Source: Palsa-461 sp040414865 (GTDB taxonomy: Bacteria > Actinomycetota > Acidimicrobiia > Acidimicrobiales > RAAP-2). Taken from it: DNA of 64,000 nt. Both the position numbers and the translations under genes were made by a program. A model generated the notes under the pieces. That model was given only the letters and a program-made list of their open reading frames with translations. It was not told where the DNA came from and ran no database searches. Shown one piece after another: positions 1 to 8,169 of this stretch (position 1 is the stretch's first letter; every line of letters starts with the position of its first letter). The stretch is from NCBI GenBank assembly GCA_040414865.1, contig JBEDUR010000020.1, positions 1 to 64,000 of the forward strand, read 5' to 3'.

Positions 1-188
1 GCTCCAAACCCCAAGAGCACCGCCACCACCGGAGCGATCGTGTGCACGAGGAAGTCCGAGGTTGCCTCGCCCATGGCGGTCGAGAGCCCCTTGATCGTCC
101 AGAACAACACCGTGATCTCCGGTACACGGCGAGGACCACGACGTGTCAGCCACGCGCCGATCGGCGAAGCCTTTCCGTGCGCAGCCAC
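1..188 (-). CDS. Partial membrane protein, COG4705-like, 5' end only
   Basis: The minus strand reads into the left edge as an open frame starting at a GTG near 188. It contains the stretch VPEITVLFWTIKGLSTAMGE followed by a hydrophobic segment. This resembles the first membrane helix of COG4705-type multipass membrane proteins (VPE(I/V)T..FW.IK...T..GE). Only the first 62 or so codons are in the window. It is divergent from the epoxide hydrolase gene that starts at 460, with about 270 bp between them. The family match is by eye, the start is uncertain, and nothing in the sequence suggests a substrate. Confidence 0.5.
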   Translation of the reverse strand, partial: MAAHGKASPIGAWLTRRGPRRVPEITVLFWTIKGLSTAMGEATSDFLVHTIAPVVAVLLGFG

Positions 189-459
189 CCTGGCACCATA
201 GGAGATCGACCGCGGGCCGGAGGGTCGCCGGCCGAAGCTCGGCCGGCGACTCGATGGAGCACCGATCGACACAATCAAACATCGGGGCGCCGGAAAGATT
301 CGGCAGGCGCAGCCACGCTGCCCTAGTCGACGAGGAGTTGACTCGGGTCACGGCGTCGATGACCATGTCGAGCCGGTTCTCGTCCGCCGCTTCGGGTCAG
401 TTGCCCGGAGCGATGCACCGGACCGACAAGGCCTCGACCCCGAGACGGAGGGCTCGACC

Positions 460-1596
460 GTGACCGACGTCGCCAGCTTCACCATCGACATCGCCGACGA
501 GGTGCTCGACGATCTGGCCCAACGATTGGCCCGGACGCGCTGGCCCGAGCCCGAGCTCGTCGAGGACTGGACGCAGGGCGTGCCCATCGCCTACCTGCGC
601 GACCTGTGCATGCATTGGTCCGATCGGTACGACTGGCGAAGCCGTGAGGTACTCCTCAACCGCGTTCCCCAGTACCGGACCGAGATCGACGGTCTCGGGA
701 TCCACTTCCTCCATGTGCCGTCGCCCGAGCCTGACGCCCTCCCCCTCGTCATCACGCACGGGTGGCCCGGCTCGGTGGTGGAGTTTCTCGAGGTCCTCGG
801 TCCGCTGAGTGATCCAGCCAGCCACGGTGGCGACCCCGGCGACGCCTTCCACGTGGTCTGCCCGTCCCTCCCCGGTTACGGGTTCAGTGACAAGCCGCCG
901 ACGGCGGGGTGGGGCGTCGAGCGCATTGCCGGGGCATGGGCCCAGCTCATGGCCCGGCTCGGTTACACGCACTACGGGGCTCAGGGCGGGGATTGGGGAT
1001 CGGCCATCTCGACCGCCGTCGGGATCGGCGATCCCGACCACGTGGCCGGCGTTCACCTCAACATGGTCATCGCCCCGCCTCTGCCCGAGGACCTCGAGCA
1101 GCTCACCGAACCCGAGAAGGCGGCCCTGGCGTCGCTCGAGCACTACCGGCGGTGGGACTCGGGGTACTCAACCCAACAAGCCTCCAGGCCCCAGACGCTC
1201 GGCTACGGGCTCACGGACTCCCCGGTCGGCCAGTGCGCCTGGATCCTGGAGAAGTTCTGGTCGTGGACGGACACCGACGGGGACCCGGTCGCCGCGCTAG
1301 GTGCTGACCGCATCTTGGACAACGTCATGCTCTACTGGCTCCCGGCTACGGCCGCATCCTCCGGACGTCTCTATTGGGAAAGCTTCCAATCCTTCCGGAC
1401 CACGGGGGTGTCGGTTCCCACCGGTGTGTCGATTTTTCCCAAAGAGATCTTCCGGGCATCACGCCGCTGGGCCGAGCGACGTTTCAGCGACCTGCGGTAC
1501 TGGAACGAGCTCAGTGTTGGCGGCCACTTCGCCGCGTTCGAACAACCCGAGCTGTTCGTCGACGAGGTTCGCTCGGCCTTTCGGACCATGCGGTAG
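460..1596 (+). CDS. Epoxide hydrolase (EHN domain plus alpha/beta hydrolase)
   Basis: A 378-residue protein with the N-terminal epoxide hydrolase domain (about residues 5-110: RWPEPELVEDW, W-rich stretch, YRTEIDGLGIHFLH) followed by an alpha/beta-hydrolase fold. The oxyanion motif HGWPGS is at 100-105. The nucleophile elbow GGDWGS gives Asp178, and His356 in GGHFAAFEQPE is the likely general base. Length and motifs fit microsomal-type bacterial epoxide hydrolases, which open epoxides to diols in the cytoplasm. The start is GTG. The gene stands alone, convergent with the VOC gene downstream. Substrate cannot be read from sequence. Confidence 0.9.
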   Translation: MTDVASFTIDIADEVLDDLAQRLARTRWPEPELVEDWTQGVPIAYLRDLCMHWSDRYDWRSREVLLNRVPQYRTEIDGLGIHFLHVPSPEPDALPLVITHGWPGSVVEFLEVLGPLSDPASHGGDPGDAFHVVCPSLPGYGFSDKPPTAGWGVERIAGAWAQLMARLGYTHYGAQGGDWGSAISTAVGIGDPDHVAGVHLNMVIAPPLPEDLEQLTEPEKAALASLEHYRRWDSGYSTQQASRPQTLGYGLTDSPVGQCAWILEKFWSWTDTDGDPVAALGADRILDNVMLYWLPATAASSGRLYWESFQSFRTTGVSVPTGVSIFPKEIFRASRRWAERRFSDLRYWNELSVGGHFAAFEQPELFVDEVRSAFRTMR

Positions 1597-1676
1597 GGAT
1601 CGGGCCCGTCGAGCGGATCACGCCGCCGACAGCACTCCCGCCGTCGGCGACGCGACCCGTGAGAGCGTCGCTCGGC

Positions 1677-2456
1677 TCAGGAGGTTCCGGTACGCAGCTT
1701 GAACTGGGCGCCGGCCGGGTCAGCGCAGGTGGCGAGCCGACCGTAGGGGGTGTCCTCGGGCTCGGCGACCACGGCGCCCCCGAGCCTTTGGACCGTCTTG
1801 ACCGCGGCGGAGACGTCCTCGACCTCCCAGTAGACCGACCAATGTGACGGCACCCCGCCGGGGAGGAAGCTGCTGGCGTCCATGACCCCCGCCAGCTGGC
1901 TGTCGCTCGCCGAATCGACCAGCATCGTGTAGCGGAAGTTGTCGTCGTCGGCGACCGCGCTGGTCTCCCAGTGGAACGTCTCCTGGTAGAAGGCGATCGC
2001 GCGGGTGTAGTCCTTGGTGAGCAGCTCGAACCAACTCGGCGCGCCGTGCTCGTTCAGGGCGGTGAAGCCGGGGAACTGGTGCGGTTCCCACATCCCGACC
2101 TGCGCTCCGGTCGGGTCGATCAACGCCGCCTGGACCCCGAGGTCGGCGACCGCCATGGGCGGACCCACGATCTGCGCCCCGCCGCTGGCGGCGGCCTTGA
2201 CGGTGGCTTCGGCATCGTTGGTGGCGAGGTAGATCTGCCACGCGTTGCTGGCGGCCATGTCCCCCATGCCCCCCATGCCCCCCGCGACCGGGGCCCCGGA
2301 ACGAGTGAACATGAAGTAGCCGCCGAACTCCGGGTTGGCCTCGCCGGCCTCCCAGCCGAAGAGCTCGCTGTAGAACTTGCGGCTGCCCTCGACATCCGAG
2401 GTCGACAAGTCGGCCCAACAGGGAGCCCCGATAGGGGCTCGTTCACGAATAGGCAT
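1677..2456 (-). CDS. Two-domain VOC (glyoxalase-fold) protein
   Basis: A 259-residue protein with two tandem vicinal-oxygen-chelate modules. The first covers about residues 8-125 (WADLSTSDVEGSRKFYSELFGW) and the second about 135-255 (WFELLTKDYTRAIAFYQETFHW). The FYxxxFxW pattern in each half is typical of actinobacterial glyoxalase/bleomycin-resistance-like proteins. The start is the ATG at 2456, preceded by GAGAGGAG, not the in-frame ATG 28 codons upstream. A glycine/methionine-rich loop (GGMGGMGDM) in the first module explains a C-rich run on the plus strand. Specific substrate unknown; it may be a metal-dependent lyase, dioxygenase or binding protein. Confidence 0.85.
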   Translation of the reverse strand: MPIRERAPIGAPCWADLSTSDVEGSRKFYSELFGWEAGEANPEFGGYFMFTRSGAPVAGGMGGMGDMAASNAWQIYLATNDAEATVKAAASGGAQIVGPPMAVADLGVQAALIDPTGAQVGMWEPHQFPGFTALNEHGAPSWFELLTKDYTRAIAFYQETFHWETSAVADDDNFRYTMLVDSASDSQLAGVMDASSFLPGGVPSHWSVYWEVEDVSAAVKTVQRLGGAVVAEPEDTPYGRLATCADPAGAQFKLRTGTS

Positions 2457-2586
2457 AACTGGCTCCTCTCGCCGTTGTTGTTCGCTTGATCGTTGTCCGA
2501 TGGTCCCGTGATGCAGACGGGCGCCGCCCGCGGAGCTCATCGCACCGCGGCGATGAGATCGCTCTTCTGCCTCCGTCGACAGCTCG

Positions 2587-2838
2587 ATGGAGGAGCTCCG
2601 AGTCTGGTGTCGGGCGCGCGTGTTCTCCTCGGACGGCTCGGTGCTGGTCCAACGGGTGCTGCGTGGTCGCCATGCACCCGACCTCCAAGCGGTCGACGAG
2701 TTGGCGCAACTCGCCCTCCTCGCCCACCGGTCCCGAGGGCAGCTGGTGGTCGACCAGCTCGCCTCCGAGTTGAGCGAACTCCTCCATCTGGCCGGGTTAA
2801 CCGTCGAGATGGAGCGGGAGCCCGAAGCTCGGGAATAG
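2587..2838 (+). CDS. Small STAS-like protein convergent with ECF sigma gene
   Basis: An 83-residue frame starting at the ATG at 2587. The core PDLQAVDELAQLALLAHRSR, then GQLVVDQLASELSELLHLAG, matches small actinobacterial STAS-like proteins (VDALARLQLAARR.GG.....ASPELRELLELAGL). STAS domains act as anti-sigma-factor antagonists or in related regulatory switches. The frame is closed by a TGA at 2554-2556, so the start is well bounded. Its last 42 nt overlap the 3' end of the minus-strand sigma factor gene tail to tail. The acidic tail EPEARE lies in this overlap. A regulatory link with the sigma factor is inference. Confidence 0.6.
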   Translation: MEELRVWCRARVFSSDGSVLVQRVLRGRHAPDLQAVDELAQLALLAHRSRGQLVVDQLASELSELLHLAGLTVEMEREPEARE

Positions 2839-3819
2839 CCGCTCGGGGTCGAGGAAGGCGAGGAAGAAGCTCATCCCGACGATCTTGTGGTCCGAGATCT
2901 CGAGCACCTGGATCGCCCAGGGTGTGTAGCCACCCTCGGGATCGACCCGGTACTGGCCGAAGGCCGGCGAGCCGTTTGCCGATGTCGGCAGAAGCCGGGA
3001 GCCCCGGCACCCGTCGGGGCCGGGCTGGAGCATCCAGCGGCCGATGTTCCGCGCCCCCTGGAGCCACAGCTCGAAAGGCGGCATGGACTGGATGGCGTCG
3101 TCGCGCAGCAGCGCGACGAGGGCCTCGATGTCGTAGCGCTCGAATGCGTCGACGTAGCGCCCGAGCAGCTCAGCGTCGGCGTCGCCGAGTGGTTCGGCCC
3201 CCGTCTCGGGCGAGATCGTGCGTAGCGTTGCTCGAGCCCGCTGCAGGGCGCTGTTGACCGCGGCCACCGAGGTGTCGAGGAGCTCGGCCACCTCGGAGAC
3301 CTGCCAGCGCAGCACCTCGCACAGAATGAGCGACGCCCGCTGGCGGGCCGGCAGGTGCTGGAGCGCGGTGACGAAGGCGAGACGGATGGACTCCCGGTAT
3401 TCGGTGATCTCCGCCGGATCCGCCGCACCGACCAAGGCATCGGGGATCGGCGTGACCCATTTGGCCTCGGGAAGGAGCGGCCCGAGCAGGTTCGAGTCCG
3501 GCGGCGCGGCCGGCCCCATCTCCATCGGCCGGGCCCGCCGCTGGACTTGGCGCGCCATGTCGATGCAGACATTGGTCGCGATGCGATAAAGCCACGACCG
3601 AACGCTCGAGCGGCCCTCAAAGGTCTCCCGGTTGCGCCAGGCCCTGACCATGGCCTCTTGCACTGCGTCCTCGGCCTCGAATCCCGAACCGAGCACCCGA
3701 TAGCAGTACCCGGTCAGCTCGCGGCGGTAGGGCTCGAAGTCGGCCTGGCTGAGCGGGACCTCGCGCACGGCCACGGGGCTCGATGCTAGCCAACGGAGGT
3801 CGGGCGCGGTCCGGGCCAT
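2797..3819 (-). CDS. ECF RNA polymerase sigma factor with C-terminal SnoaL-like domain
   Basis: A sigma-70-family ECF factor. Region 2 includes DAVQEAMVRAWR and RSWLYRIATNVCID. Region 4 includes LPARQRASLILCEVLRWQ and VSEVAELLDTSVAAVNSALQ. A C-terminal extension of about 120 residues (RYVDAFERYDIEALVALLRD, then MPPFELWLQG) resembles the SnoaL-like domain of the TIGR02960/SigX5 and SigJ groups. These act without a classical anti-sigma partner, and the C-terminal domain tunes activity. The start is ambiguous: ATG at 3819 is used here, a GTG at 3774 (VAVREVP) is equally plausible, and an upstream ATG at 3909 would run into the divergent hydrolase promoter. The stop overlaps the convergent STAS gene. 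Confidence 0.85.
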   Translation of the reverse strand: MARTAPDLRWLASSPVAVREVPLSQADFEPYRRELTGYCYRVLGSGFEAEDAVQEAMVRAWRNRETFEGRSSVRSWLYRIATNVCIDMARQVQRRARPMEMGPAAPPDSNLLGPLLPEAKWVTPIPDALVGAADPAEITEYRESIRLAFVTALQHLPARQRASLILCEVLRWQVSEVAELLDTSVAAVNSALQRARATLRTISPETGAEPLGDADAELLGRYVDAFERYDIEALVALLRDDAIQSMPPFELWLQGARNIGRWMLQPGPDGCRGSRLLPTSANGSPAFGQYRVDPEGGYTPWAIQVLEISDHKIVGMSFFLAFLDPERLFPSFGLPLHLDG

Positions 3820-3971
3820 CGAACCTGGAGACGGAGGCCGCGCCCTGACATCATCGGTCCAGGAGACATCCCCGCGGCCCGGTGGCTCCGGGTCGCGATG
3901 ATCTCCCATCCTCGGCCCCGTCCATCACGGTGAGCCGGCACGGTCCGAGGGTCGAAGAACGAGGAGGAGCC

Positions 3972-5138
3972 ATGGTCGAGACGATGGATCCGGAGAGACT
4001 CGCCCCCATACGAGAGGTCGCCGCCCGGCATGTCGGAGACGACCGGGTCCCGGGCCTGGTCGTACTCGTGGTCCGAGGGGACCAGACCTACGCCGAGCCG
4101 TTCGGATCCCAGACGATCGGTGGCCCACCCATGCAACGTGACTCGCTCTTTCGCATCTCCTCGATGACCAAGCCCGTGACCGGAACGGCGACTCTCGCCC
4201 TGGCGTCCGAAGGCCTCCTGTCCCTTGACCAGCCAATCGGCGAGCTAGTACCCGAGCTGGCCCGGCCCAGGGTGCTGCGGCGGGCGGACGGGCCGCTCGA
4301 GGACACGGTCGAGGCCCGACGGGCCGTGACCGTTCGGGACCTCTTGACTTTCACCCACGGATTCGGGATGGCGGTCGAGATGTTCATGGCCCCCGAGCCC
4401 TGGCCCGTGGTGACGGCCGCCGAGCAGCTCGAGCTGGCCACCCTCGGCCCCCCCGACCCCGACGCTCCGCCTGACCGGGAGACCTGGATTGCCCGGCTGG
4501 GGTCACTCCCGCTCATCGCCCAGCCTGGTGAACGTTGGCTCTACAACACCGGTGCCACCGTGCTCGGCGTCCTCCTCGCCCGGGCGGCCGCCATGCCCTT
4601 CGACGAGGTGCTGCGCACCCGGGTCTTCGAACCGTTGGCCATGACCGACACCGCGTTCTTCACCTCCGAGCTCTCCCGCTTCACCGCCACCTATGCGCCG
4701 GGCCCCGATGGCCTGACCGTGTGGGACCCTCCCGAGGGCCGGTGGAGCCGACGACCCGCCAATCCCGACGGCGCCGCCGGGTTGGTCTCGAGCGCCGACG
4801 ACATGGCCGCCCTCGCCCGGGCTCTGCTCGACGGCGGCCGGCCGATCCTCGATTCCGCGGCGGTCGCCGAGATGACCCGTAACCAGCTGAGCGCCGAGCA
4901 GCTGGCCTCGTCGGCGGCCTTCCTGGGCGGAGATGGCTGGGGCCTGTGCCAGTCGGTCGTCGTCGAAGGCCCACGCGCCGGTGCCTTTGGCTGGAACGGC
5001 GGCCTCGGGACCTCGTGGCTGGTCGATCCGGCCCGGGACCTCGCGGTGATCGTCATGACCAACCGCATGTTCGACTCGCCCGGCCTGCCCCAGGTGCACC
5101 GAGACGTCCGGGACGCGGTCTACGAGGTGCTCGCCTGA
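3972..5138 (+). CDS. Serine hydrolase, beta-lactamase class C / esterase-like
   Basis: A 388-residue protein of the beta-lactamase (penicillin-binding-protein-like) family. The SxxK motif is SMTK with Ser64 and Lys67. The tyrosine motif WLYNTG follows mid-protein, and a glycine-rich GWNGGLGTSW segment near the C-terminus stands where the third motif is expected. The ATG at 3972 has an ideal GGAGGAG ribosome site. No signal peptide is visible, so a cytoplasmic esterase or peptidase is more likely than a periplasmic lactamase. The gene is divergent from the sigma factor, with a gap of about 150 bp that must hold both promoters. Confidence 0.85.
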   Translation: MVETMDPERLAPIREVAARHVGDDRVPGLVVLVVRGDQTYAEPFGSQTIGGPPMQRDSLFRISSMTKPVTGTATLALASEGLLSLDQPIGELVPELARPRVLRRADGPLEDTVEARRAVTVRDLLTFTHGFGMAVEMFMAPEPWPVVTAAEQLELATLGPPDPDAPPDRETWIARLGSLPLIAQPGERWLYNTGATVLGVLLARAAAMPFDEVLRTRVFEPLAMTDTAFFTSELSRFTATYAPGPDGLTVWDPPEGRWSRRPANPDGAAGLVSSADDMAALARALLDGGRPILDSAAVAEMTRNQLSAEQLASSAAFLGGDGWGLCQSVVVEGPRAGAFGWNGGLGTSWLVDPARDLAVIVMTNRMFDSPGLPQVHRDVRDAVYEVLA

Positions 5139-5211
5139 GCCGAACGAGGCAGCGCGCACTGAGCATCTCCCGCTGGTTGCGGACCCGTACCGTTAGGGTT
5201 CGGGACGCCGA

Positions 5212-6402
5212 GTGAGCGAGGTGGGGATGCGCGACCAGGCCCAGGCGGCCTCCGAACATGGCCGACCCGAGTTCGGCGCGCACCGACCGCTTTTCCACAT
5301 GCCCGACGACGTGGCCTACTTCAATACGGCGTCGATGGGCCCGGGCCTCCACCGCGTGCGCCGGGCTGGCGAGCGGGCCCTGGCCCTGGTGACCACCCCC
5401 TGGGAGATCGCCAACGACGGCTGGTTCACCGACGTCGAGCGGCTACGGGAGGGGTTCGCGGGTCTGGTCGGAACCGACGACAGCGCGGTCGCCCTGGTGC
5501 CCTCGGCCAGTTACGGCTTGGCCGTCGCGGCCCAGAACCTCCGCGCCGGCCGCGGTGACCGGGTCATCGTCCTGGCCGGGGAGTTCCCGTCGAGCTTCTA
5601 CACCTGGCGGCGGTTCTGCGCCCGCACCGGGGCCGAGCTCGTGGAGGTGGTGCGCGACGACGAGCTGGGGTGGACGGGCTCCGTCGTGGCCGCGATCGAC
5701 GAGAGAACCCGGGTCGTCTCGGTCCCCCATGTGCACTGGACGAACGGCGCGCTCCTCGACCTGGAAACTGTGTCCTCAGCCGCCCGATCGGTCTCGTCGG
5801 CGCTCGTGATCGATGCCAGCCAGTCACTCGGCGCCCTCCCCCTGGATCTGGCGACCGTGCGGCCCGACTTCCTGGTCGCTGTCGGCTACAAGTGGCTGCT
5901 CGGGCCGGTAGGGCTGAGCTACCTCTACGTCGACCCCGCCCACCGTGACGGCGACCCGCTCGAGGAGAACTGGATCAACCGGGCCGGGTCCGAGGAGTTC
6001 GCCAGCCTGATCGACTACTCGGAGGCCTACCGCCCGGGGTCCCGCCGCTTCGACTTCGGCGAACGGACGGCCTTCGTCCAAGTGGCGATGGCGAACGCGG
6101 CCATCGACCAGCTGAATGCGTGGGGGGTGGCCGCGGTAGGGGTCGGGCTCGCCGCAGTCACCAACGAGATTTGTCGCCGCGCGGAGCGGCTCGGTCTGGC
6201 GGTCCCCGCAGGCATCGAGCGAGGGCCGCACATGGTGGGCCTTGAGGTGCCCCAGGAGCGAGCCATGGCGCTCGATCTGCAGCTCGCCAAGCGTGGAGTC
6301 ATCGCCAGCGTCCGTGGGAACTCCCTCCGGCTGGCTCCCCACCTCCACGTCACCGACGGCGACATCGAGCGACTGCTCGAGGGCGTCGCCGCCGCTCTAT
6401 AG
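5212..6402 (+). CDS. PLP-dependent class V aminotransferase-like enzyme
   Basis: A 396-residue fold-type I PLP enzyme. The N-terminal YFNTASMGP motif, the PLP-ring Asp in VIDASQSLGALPLDL (Asp201, Gln204), and the Schiff-base lysine in VGYKWLLGP (Lys227) match the class V aminotransferase / cysteine desulfurase / isopenicillin-N-epimerase-like group. The conserved catalytic cysteine loop of NifS-type desulfurases is not evident, so transamination, lyase or epimerase chemistry is more likely than sulfur transfer. GTG start; it follows the serine hydrolase on the same strand after 73 bp. Substrate unknown. Confidence 0.85.
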   Translation: MSEVGMRDQAQAASEHGRPEFGAHRPLFHMPDDVAYFNTASMGPGLHRVRRAGERALALVTTPWEIANDGWFTDVERLREGFAGLVGTDDSAVALVPSASYGLAVAAQNLRAGRGDRVIVLAGEFPSSFYTWRRFCARTGAELVEVVRDDELGWTGSVVAAIDERTRVVSVPHVHWTNGALLDLETVSSAARSVSSALVIDASQSLGALPLDLATVRPDFLVAVGYKWLLGPVGLSYLYVDPAHRDGDPLEENWINRAGSEEFASLIDYSEAYRPGSRRFDFGERTAFVQVAMANAAIDQLNAWGVAAVGVGLAAVTNEICRRAERLGLAVPAGIERGPHMVGLEVPQERAMALDLQLAKRGVIASVRGNSLRLAPHLHVTDGDIERLLEGVAAAL

Positions 6403-6463
6403 GCGAATCCCGAGATCTAGCGCGTGTCGGCGCAGCCCAAGGATCGGCTTCCGAGCGTCACGC

Positions 6464-6796
6464 TCATTCGGATGGGTCGCCGGAAGAGTGAAGTGCGACT
6501 TCGTAGGACCACAGCTCCGACGCGACGGCGACCGGCGCCCCGTGCGGCGATGGTCGGCCCGCTCCGGCATGGCCGTGGCCGAAGGCTGGCGAGGTGACCC
6601 AGGCGTCGAACGCGGCCTGATCGCGCCAGCGAGTCACGACCAGCCATTGGTGACGCTCGTCGGTTGGCCGGAGTAGCTCGAAGCCCTCGAAGCCGTCCTG
6701 CTGATCGACGGCGCCGGCCCGCGCCGTGAACCGGCGTGCCAGCTCGTCGCCAGCGTCCTCCCCAACGGTGATGGCGTTGATCTTGATCACGGTCAT
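6464..6796 (-). CDS. MhuD-like haem-degrading monooxygenase (ABM fold)
   Basis: A 110-residue antibiotic-biosynthesis-monooxygenase-fold protein very like mycobacterial MhuD. It begins MTVIKINAI with Asn7, contains FEGFELLRPTDERHQWLVVT, and has Trp66 in AFDAWVTSPAF. His76 in HGHAG corresponds to the MhuD haem-ligand His75 after a one-residue insertion. MhuD binds two haems and cleaves haem without releasing CO, freeing iron. The start is set at this MTV by the family N-terminus; the frame stays open 52 codons upstream, but that sequence has no homology I recognise. No haem-uptake genes are adjacent. Confidence 0.85.
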   Translation of the reverse strand: MTVIKINAITVGEDAGDELARRFTARAGAVDQQDGFEGFELLRPTDERHQWLVVTRWRDQAAFDAWVTSPAFGHGHAGAGRPSPHGAPVAVASELWSYEVALHSSGDPSE

Positions 6797-7139
6797 CCCT
6801 GGATCTGACCACACTGTGGTCGCCCCGGCGACCAGATCGAAGGCGACCCCATTGTCGCCAACTTCGTGCAACTGCGGCCGGCTCGACACCGAGAGGCTTG
6901 CTCTCACCCACCAAGAGGCACGGGGTTGTTTCCGGACCAGCTCGGGTTGCACTCCGCCGGCAGGATGGCCAACAGTTCGGCCTAGGTGCAGGGGCGGTCT
7001 CTCGGAGCCATGCTCGTTATCGCATGGCTCGGTCGTTCGCGGTCACCCGGCCATCGACGACCAAGGTCGCTGAGCGGACGGTCGGCGTCCTCAGAACGAC
7101 CGGGCTACCAACGGATGCCTCGAAGACGCACCCGAGCCC
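6797..7139. other. Intergenic stretch between haem monooxygenase and PAC2 gene
   Basis: I see no convincing gene here. It should contain the promoter of the haem-degrading monooxygenase near its left end and the end of the PAC2 transcript on the right. The only clear structure is the perfect 9-bp inverted repeat at 7005-7030, listed separately. Confidence 0.5.
7005..7030 (-). terminator. Hairpin downstream of PAC2 gene
   Basis: Perfect 9-bp inverted repeat GAGCCATGC / GCATGGCTC with an 8-nt loop, 110 bp after the minus-strand PAC2 stop codon. There is no U-tract, so it may be a transcript-end stabiliser or an operator instead of a classical terminator. Confidence 0.35.
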
Positions 7140-8003
7140 TCAGTTCGACCCGCCCTGCTCTCGCAGGAACCGTTCGAGCTCCTCGGCGAGGTCGTCGCCA
7201 CTGACCAGCTCGCTCAGTTGCTCGCCCTCCGCCCTTCGCTCGAGCTGGCGCACATAGCCGGCAATGTCGTCGTCGGCTGCGACCACCTCGCTCACCTCGC
7301 GCTCGTAGACATTGGAGGCGAGCTCGAGGCGGGATGTCTGGACTCGGGTGTCGAGCACGCCGCAGACGCGCTGGACGAGGGCCAGCGCCGCCTTTGGCGA
7401 CGGCGTACTCGGGACGTAGTGCGGCACCTGGGCCATGAGCGATGCCACTGGGATGTCGACCCGGGCGAAGGCATCCTGCAGCACGCCCACGATGCCAGTA
7501 GGCCCCTGGTAGCGGGGGCGGGAGAGTCCGAAGCGGTCAGCGAGCCGCGCGTCCGCGCTCGAACCGCGCACGGGCGTCGCCCGCGTGTGGGGCACGTCGG
7601 TCAGCATCGCCCCGAGCGTGAACACCGACCGCACCCCGAGGGTCTCGGCCACGCTGATCACGCATCCGCTGAAGGTTCGCCATCGCAGGTGGGGCTCGAC
7701 ACCGATAAGGAGGATCACGTCGCGTCCGTCGGAATCGGTTCCGGCGAGGAAACGGTTCTCCGGCCAGACGATCTCCCGATCGTTGTCGGCGGCGAGCCGG
7801 ACTCGGGGCCGCAGCGACGTGAAGTCGTAGAACTCCTCGGCGTCAATCGTGGCAAAAGGCCGGGCGTGCCATTGCTCGGCCAGGTACCCCGCAGCGCTGG
7901 ACGCGGCTCCCCCGGCATCAGTCCACCCCTCGAAAGCCGCCACCATCACGGGCCGGTCGAGGGCCGGTCGACTCTGCCACTGCAGCACATCCACCCTGTG
8001 CAC
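7140..8003 (-). CDS. PAC2 family protein (proteasome-assembly-chaperone-like)
   Basis: A 287-residue protein. It contains LDRPVMVAAFEGWTDAGGAA, FYDFTSLRPRV, LLIGVEPHLRWRTF and LGAMLTDVPHTR, the diagnostic order of the PAC2/COG2047 family found in most actinobacteria. The eukaryotic relative PAC2 helps assemble the proteasome; the bacterial role is not settled. The C-terminal half is helical and charged (DIAGYVRQLERRAE), consistent with oligomer contacts. The start is one of two close GTG codons (8003 or 7994). It is divergent from the LigD-type polymerase gene. Confidence 0.85.
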   Translation of the reverse strand: MHRVDVLQWQSRPALDRPVMVAAFEGWTDAGGAASSAAGYLAEQWHARPFATIDAEEFYDFTSLRPRVRLAADNDREIVWPENRFLAGTDSDGRDVILLIGVEPHLRWRTFSGCVISVAETLGVRSVFTLGAMLTDVPHTRATPVRGSSADARLADRFGLSRPRYQGPTGIVGVLQDAFARVDIPVASLMAQVPHYVPSTPSPKAALALVQRVCGVLDTRVQTSRLELASNVYEREVSEVVAADDDIAGYVRQLERRAEGEQLSELVSGDDLAEELERFLREQGGSN

Positions 8004-8169
8004 GGTAGCGCCACCGTGGACGCGACCGGTCGAAGGCTCGCAACTGACCTGGTGGCTGCAGAGCAAGAACGTGGCCATGGGCGCCCCAGAACGGGTCCGC
8101 GGGCAGCCTCTGACCCGTCGCGGGGTGGTGGGGGACTCGTCCAGCGCCGCCGGCCCTACAGTCGGGGCT

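Noticed and set aside
2262..2286. C-rich direct repeat (CCCCCATG units)
   Set aside because: It is the codons for a Gly-Gly-Met repeat within the VOC protein, not a separate element.
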